40,000 bases of DNA, from assembly GCA_030674185.1 (NCBI GenBank), contig JAPXFY010000015.1, forward strand, positions 17,791,989 through 17,831,988, in the 5' to 3' direction. The stretch is from Monoplex corrugatus. Taxonomy: Eukaryota; Mollusca; Gastropoda; Littorinimorpha; Ranellidae. The stretch's first letter is position 1. Each line of letters begins with the position of its first letter. This document shows, piece after piece, positions 35,646 to 40,000 of this stretch. A program made the translations under genes and the position numbers. Under the pieces are notes generated by a model that worked only from the letters and a program-made list of their open reading frames with translations, was not told the DNA's origin and searched no databases.

Positions 35646-35654
35646 CTAGATTCT

Positions 35655-35765
35655 TGGTCTAGGTATTAGTCCTTCAAATGAGACAATAAACCCAGTTCTC
35701 AAGAGCACATGCTCTCAGCGCCACTCATGACAACAAAGGAGTTGTTCTGTATGAAAAAAAACACT
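35655..35765 (+). repeat. Degenerate GATGAGACGATAAACC-type repeat core
   Basis: CCTTCAAATGAGACAATAAACCCAG followed by a CTCAAGAGCACATGC and GACAACAAAGGAGTTGTTCT pattern resembles a repeat core common in marine invertebrate genomes (from memory). It is strongly degenerate here. Confidence 0.45.
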
Positions 35766-36194
35766 GTCACGTTACACAATAAAAATGTACACAGTCAACA
35801 AAAACTACAACAACAACAAAAAAACAAAAAATTGGCCTGTATTTCACATGGTAATCAACTGCAATAAACAAGAAACACAAAGTACTTGTAGTCAGGGAAG
35901 AAATCTGTACGTTATGTAGAACCTCAAGATTTCAGTGTGTAGGGTTTAGGGGTTTTGTTTTTCTTTCAAAATGCTGACTTTTGGCATACGACATAGTGAT
36001 TTGGATCCTTCCATCACATGGAACCATCTGATGTTGCAATGCCATCATCAGAAAAGTGGAACTGAAGGCCCAGTAACGGATAAGGACTCAACGCATTCAA
36101 GGAGAAAGTTTGTCATGGGAATTTTTGTTTGTTTATTTGTTTGCTTTTGTCAGTCTTCCCCCCAAAATACTGACTTTTCATCCTTTTCTTAACA

Positions 36195-36200
<6 letters not shown>

Positions 36201-36226
<26 letters not shown>

Positions 36227-36227
36227 C

Positions 36228-36258
<31 letters not shown>

Positions 36259-36284
36259 CACACACACACACACCACACCACACG
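36201..36284. repeat. (CT)n-(CA)n compound microsatellite
   Basis: CT block with one CCCC interruption, then CA with CCACAC variants. It precedes duplication member 2. Confidence 0.95.
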
Positions 36285-36648
36285 GCAACACCTCTTGTGA
36301 GGTCTGTTAATCTATGGTCATTACTGTAACTATATGACCTATCCGAGAGGTAGCCAGGTCAGTAGATGAGCCAAGAGACTAATACAAGTAATTCACTAAT
36401 TGGAGGCAACTAATTTGCTTTACGTCTGCAGCTCTCTTTGCTTCTATCCACCGTCTCTCTTCCATACTGCACTTACTCAACTCTTTATTTATGCTTTTTT
36501 CTTAAAGGCAGAGGGAGGGAGGTCAAGACGACAGTCAAGAGGATTTGGGGAGGAGGATGTGTCTGTCAGTAGGGGTTGGGGTTAGATGTCAAGACACTAG
36601 GTTTTCTGTCAACTCCTTTGACATTAGCACCATCTGTCTCTTGTTGGT
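36285..36648 (+). repeat. Diverged local duplication, member 2
   Basis: CTCTTGTGAGGTCTGTTAATC, GAGAGGTAGCCAGGTCAGTA, GAGCCAAGAG, TAATTTGCTTTAC, CTTACTCAACTC and GTCAAGACACTAGGTTTTCT, ending ACATTAGCACC. The same order is seen at 38305-38665 and, in part, at 39600-39830. Confidence 0.7.
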
Positions 36649-37185
36649 ATTTTTGTTTAAAGCCCAGCCTACTGCGCAGAGCCGATCAGGGCTATAGATG
36701 TTCCAAAACATAGACAATATAGGGGAAAAGAAGAAAATCAAATACACATATCAATGCATCCGCACACATAATCTAAGGAGATGCTCCTGGCATTGACCAC
36801 TCCATCCAATTTACCACACAAGGGATTTAAAAAACATACCTGAATACAAATTTAAATATAATTAAGGACACTAACAGATACATAAAAACTGGCCTAAATT
36901 ACCTAAAACTGCTTCTGCATATCTCATTTCCCTACAGCTAAAAATGCACTTAATAAATGTACCCAATCATAACTCCTAAGAGAAAGTACATAAAACTTTA
37001 TCAAACACATACATGATACAGGTGAATGGACCAGCAAGGCAGAAAATGGTAAGAAGACACGACAGAAAACGAAAGAAGAAAGCAGAAACAGACAGTGACA
37101 AAAATGAGGGAATTTCTAACACAGAATTTCCAGAAAGTGGGGGATATTATTTATACTGAAACAGCCCCTGGCACTGCCATGGGGG
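36649..37185 (-). mobile_element. Family R retroposon, copy 6 (full length, minus strand)
   Basis: Reversed 3' module AGCCCAGCCTACTGCGCAGA and GATCAGGGCTATAG, the middle part with CAGGTGAATGGACCAGCAAG (preceded by a CATGATA insertion), the reversed TATA motif TTATTTATA (about 37148-37156), and CCATGGGGG at the 5' end. No ORF. It lies just after duplication member 2. Confidence 0.75.
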
Positions 37186-37479
37186 TAACTCTCTGTCCCT
37201 CCACATTTTCTTTCTGCATATAAATTTCATTACATGCATGCACGCACGTGAATGATTTTTCTCAGCATGTGTATGCATCGCACAGACATGCACACATGCA
37301 TACAAAAGTGGGAAATGTTGGCAGAAAGACTAGAAGAACTAATAATCAGCTGAAAAGAATTCCAAACTTGCATAATCTTCCAGAAGCTCTGCCAATGTTT
37401 ACACTGACCAAAAAAAATCAATACATAAAAAGTGTGCATGAATAATGCTGAATTCAGCAGCATTATCAAATCCTTGCTG

Positions 37480-37800
37480 CAATTAGTAAATAATGTCTCA
37501 ATCCCTCTCCAAAATACTAAATGGTGTTTCTACCCTTGCTGTAAACTGCCAATAATTGGTTTTCAGCCTTTGCTGAAAGCTGCAAATTCTGTCTCAATCC
37601 CTACTGACACTCAGAAAGCAATAAATAATATCCCCATTTTCTGCCAAATAGCAACATACATGTACTACTTTAATCCTTGCTAACAGGAGTAAATATTACC
37701 TTAATGTAAGTTACAGCAAGCAGCAAATATTGTCCAAAATTTTTGCTGAGAGCGAAAATCATAGTCCCCATCTTTGCTGAAAGCTAAAATACCATCTCCA
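37480..37800. repeat. Degenerate 60-75 bp tandem-like repeats
   Basis: Phrases such as CTTGCTGTAAACTGC, TTTGCTGAAAGCTGCAAAT and TTTGCTGAAAGCTAAAAT, with CAATCCCT and TCCCCAT between them, recur at irregular spacing. Strongly decayed. Confidence 0.5.
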
Positions 37801-38124
37801 TCGTTCAAAACTGTAAATATCATCTCAATCTGAACCCTGATCGTACGAAGTGCTCTCTGCACACTTCAGTGTTTTTATTAACTCCTGCTGGCTTTATTAG
37901 GCTTTGGTCTGAATACCAGTGTTCACTGATGTCTTGCTTCATGGGGGAAATCAATGATCGTTACACTGTGTTGTGCTGGCTTGCCCAATCCTGCCATAAT
38001 TGTCAGAGCTTTTTTCTTTCTTTTTTCTTACATGTCCTTGGACTGTCTTGCAACAACTTCCTTTCTTGCGACAAGGGCAAGTAATTTGTCGTGTAGGCTC
38101 TCTCCCAACCTGGTTGTCGTTTTT

Positions 38125-38178
38125 GACGTGGTGTTAGCCCTGATGTGGCTCTAGTAATCAGCTGGGCTATAAATAATA
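38125..38178 (+). repeat. Fragment carrying the family R 3' module, plus strand
   Basis: GTTAGCCCTGATGTGGCTCT followed by AGTAATCAGCTGGGCTATAAAT. Only the 3' module is present. It resembles the fragment at 8957-9015 more than the full-length copies. Confidence 0.6.
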
Positions 38179-38211
38179 TGAACCCAAGCTTTCACCCTCC
38201 CCCTTCTTTCA

Positions 38212-38224
38212 CTCTCTCTCTCTC

Positions 38225-38304
<80 letters not shown>
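38212..38304. repeat. (CT)n-(CA)n compound microsatellite
   Basis: A short CT block followed by about 37 CA units with one AACAC interruption. Confidence 0.95.
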
Positions 38305-38307
<3 letters not shown>

Positions 38308-38734
38308 CACATGTCTATGCACATAATACAAATTTTCTCCTGCGATTCCTTCCAACTCAGGGCCACTGTGTAATTGCTCACATTATTATCACCTGAGAGG
38401 TATCCGGCAGGTGAGCCAAGAGCGTAATTCACTAAGTGAAGGACAGTAATTTGCTTTACCTGTGCACCCTTCTTTGCATTTCTTCCTCCAGCCCACATTC
38501 TCTTCTATGCCGCACTCCCTCAACTCCCGTTTTGTTTGTTTGTTTCTAAGCAAGAGGGACTGGAGTTAGTCAAAGGGAAGGGGGCGGGGGGGGGGGGGGA
38601 GGCACCTGTCCATCAGGGGTGCGGGGGTGTCAAGGCACTGGCTTTTCTGCCCATCTTTCTACATTAGCTCCTCTCTGTTGCTTTCTCTTTTCTTTCCCTC
38701 ACTGCTCTCGTTTTCTCTCTAGACACAATTGTGT

Positions 38735-38810
38735 GCATGCATGCGTGTGTGTTTGTATGTGTGTGGTCTGTCTCTGCACGCATCGTGAGTGTGTGGGGTG
38801 TGTGTGTGTG

Positions 38811-38867
<57 letters not shown>
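38735..38867. repeat. (TG)n microsatellite with variants
   Basis: TGCATGCATGCGTG and TGTTTGTATG variants precede a pure TG block at about 38813-38867. Confidence 0.9.
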
Positions 38868-38870
<3 letters not shown>

Positions 38871-39084
38871 ATGCCTTTTTCTAAGCAAGACAAGATAAGA
38901 TAATAGCTGGGCAAGCAGGCAGCAGACACACGACAATCTGCAAAACGTTCAGTGAACTTAGGTTGATTTTTGATGAAATTAGGTTGATTTTTGTAACAAT
39001 TTTGCGATAACACACAACACATCTGCCATTTTTTACTGGACTGCACTGAAAGTGCAGACAGTAGCAAGCTCTGTCTCGGTCCAT

Positions 39085-39436
39085 GCAAGGAACAGTAAAT
39101 ACCGTCTCAATTCTCAAGCCAACATGTAATCGACCTCTGAGCCATCGTCATGTGAGGAGCTCTCCGTTCACTTCAGTGTGAATTCCCGCGAGGGGGGAGA
39201 GAGGGAGACAGCCCTGGTCTAAGCAGCATTCTGAACGCCAGTGTTTGCCAATGTCTTGCTTCACGGGAGTAATAATCAATGATCGTTACACACTGTTGGG
39301 CCCGCTTGCCCTGTCCGTATTGTTCTGCTGGGATTGCCACAGACAGATTTTTTTTTTTTTTTTTTTGTCTGGAATATCCTCGGATTCTTGCAGCAACTGT
39401 TTTGAAACTAGGGCAGGTGAAGGTCTTCTTCTTGGT

Positions 39437-39502
<66 letters not shown>

Positions 39503-39775
39503 CACACACACACAACACACACACACACACACACACACTCTCTCTCTCTCTCTCTCTCTCTCTCCCCACACACACAATTTCCTTCACAACAAAACTGTGC
39601 ACATAACAGCACTCCCTTGTGAGGTCTATCAGTCTGTGAGGTCCCTCAACCTTTCCTCACTGTAAATATGATTACATAAACTACCCACCTCCGGTGCATG
39701 CTACACTCCCTCAACCGAATTCTTTTTATTTGTCTGTTTGTTTGTTTTTATTAAGGAAAGGAAGGAAGGACGTGG
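39085..39775 (+). repeat. Local segmental duplication, distal copy
   Basis: Diverged second copy of 37805-38665: ACAGTAAATACCGTCTCAAT, CACTTCAGTGTGAA, TCTGAACGCCAGTGTTTGCC, ATGTCTTGCTTCACGGGAG, CAATGATCGTTACACACTGT, a T18 run, TTGCAGCAACT and GGGCAGG, (CT)n-(CA)n-(CT)n-(CA)n at 39438-39577, CTTGTGAGGTCTATCAGTCT and CACTCCCTCAACC. It then passes into the 54-bp array. Confidence 0.7.
39438..39577. repeat. (CT)n-(CA)n-(CT)n-(CA)n compound microsatellite
   Basis: A CT block of about 60 bases, CA with ACCACAC and AACAC variants, a second CT block at 39539-39563, then a short CA. Confidence 0.95.
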
Positions 39776-40000
39776 GTGGGAAGGTCAAGACACTGGGTTT
39801 TACAACTCTCTTCTGACATAAAACTTTGGGTGGGAAGATCAAGACACTGGGTTTTACAACTCTCTTCTGACATAAAACTTTGGGTGGGAAGATCAAGACA
39901 CTGGGTTTTACAACTCTCTTCTGACATAAAACTTTGGGTGGGAAGATCAAGACACTGGGTTTTACAACTCTCTTCTGACATAAAACTTTGGGTGGGAAAG
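39774..40000. repeat. 54-bp minisatellite running off the window
   Basis: Just over four copies of a unit containing GGGTGGGAAGATCAAGACAC, TGGGTTTTACAACTCTCTTC and TGACATAAAACTTT. Register points at 39831, 39885 and 39939 give an exact 54-bp period with almost no substitutions. Because 54 is a multiple of three, two minus-strand frames stay open with 18-residue repeats (PPKVLCQKRVVKPSVLIF and MSEESCKTQCLDLPTQSF). No upstream coding context supports translation. The first unit arises from the GTCAAGACACTGGGTTTT landmark of the neighbouring duplications. Confidence 0.9.

Larger units (their letters stand above)
37805..38665 (+). repeat. Local segmental duplication, proximal copy
   Basis: In order: AACTGTAAATATCATCTCAA, a CACTTCAGTG landmark, TCTGAATACCAGTGTTCACT, ATGTCTTGCTTCATGGGGGA, CAATGATCGTTACACTGTGT, T-rich segment, TTGCAACAAC and GGGCAAG, a family R tail fragment (38125-38178), (CT)n-(CA)n (38212-38304), then the member 3 segment ending GTCAAGGCACTGGCTTTTCT and ACATTAGCTCC. 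The same order appears at about 39085-39830. Confidence 0.75.

Overview
The window is eukaryotic, repeat-dominated, non-coding DNA. I found no complete protein-coding gene, tRNA, rRNA or snRNA. The long CA/TG, CT/GA and CATA microsatellites, the retroposon 3' module with a core like CCCTGATATGGCTC...CTGGGC, and the LINE 3' end reading AGCGC-TATATAAAT followed by (ATT)n all recall marine mollusc genomes, probably a gastropod. That assignment rests on memory of repeat style, not on a database match. The many long open frames are almost all artefacts of dinucleotide and other simple repeats.

Layout. 1-141: right part of a palindromic TTAA-bounded element. 1169-1804: a retroposon with its own target-site duplication, here called family R. 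2181-3783: simple repeats. 4206-8665: a minisatellite of about 4.4 kb with a 23-bp unit and roughly 180 copies, invaded by a 233-bp inverted-repeat transposon (8331-8563). 9021-16082: three more family R copies, one TTAA element and many CA/CT tracts. 17574-17760: a compact palindromic TTAA element. 17.8-19.8 kb: the longest stretch of ordinary unique-looking sequence. 20.3-22.4 kb: CA-rich arrays, a TTAA element and a decayed CR1/L2/Jockey-type LINE 3' end. 22.4-29.9 kb: another family R copy, a second 3' end of the same LINE family, and microsatellites. 30175-30934: a TTAA element whose subterminal module has expanded to about 15 tandem copies. 33769-35313: an RTE-like LINE pseudogene nested inside a fold-back element, which itself splits a tandem array. 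35.3-40 kb: diverged local duplications ending in a 54-bp minisatellite that runs off the window.

Nothing here acts as a pathway. The interest is in repeat biology: a TTAA/CCCTTTGACT terminal-inverted-repeat family with five copies, a non-autonomous retroposon family with an internal TATA motif, nested insertions that give a relative order of events, and tandem expansion inside mobile elements. The coding candidates (19843-20114 plus strand, 27922-28236 minus strand, 31310-31870 plus strand) are weak and given low confidence.
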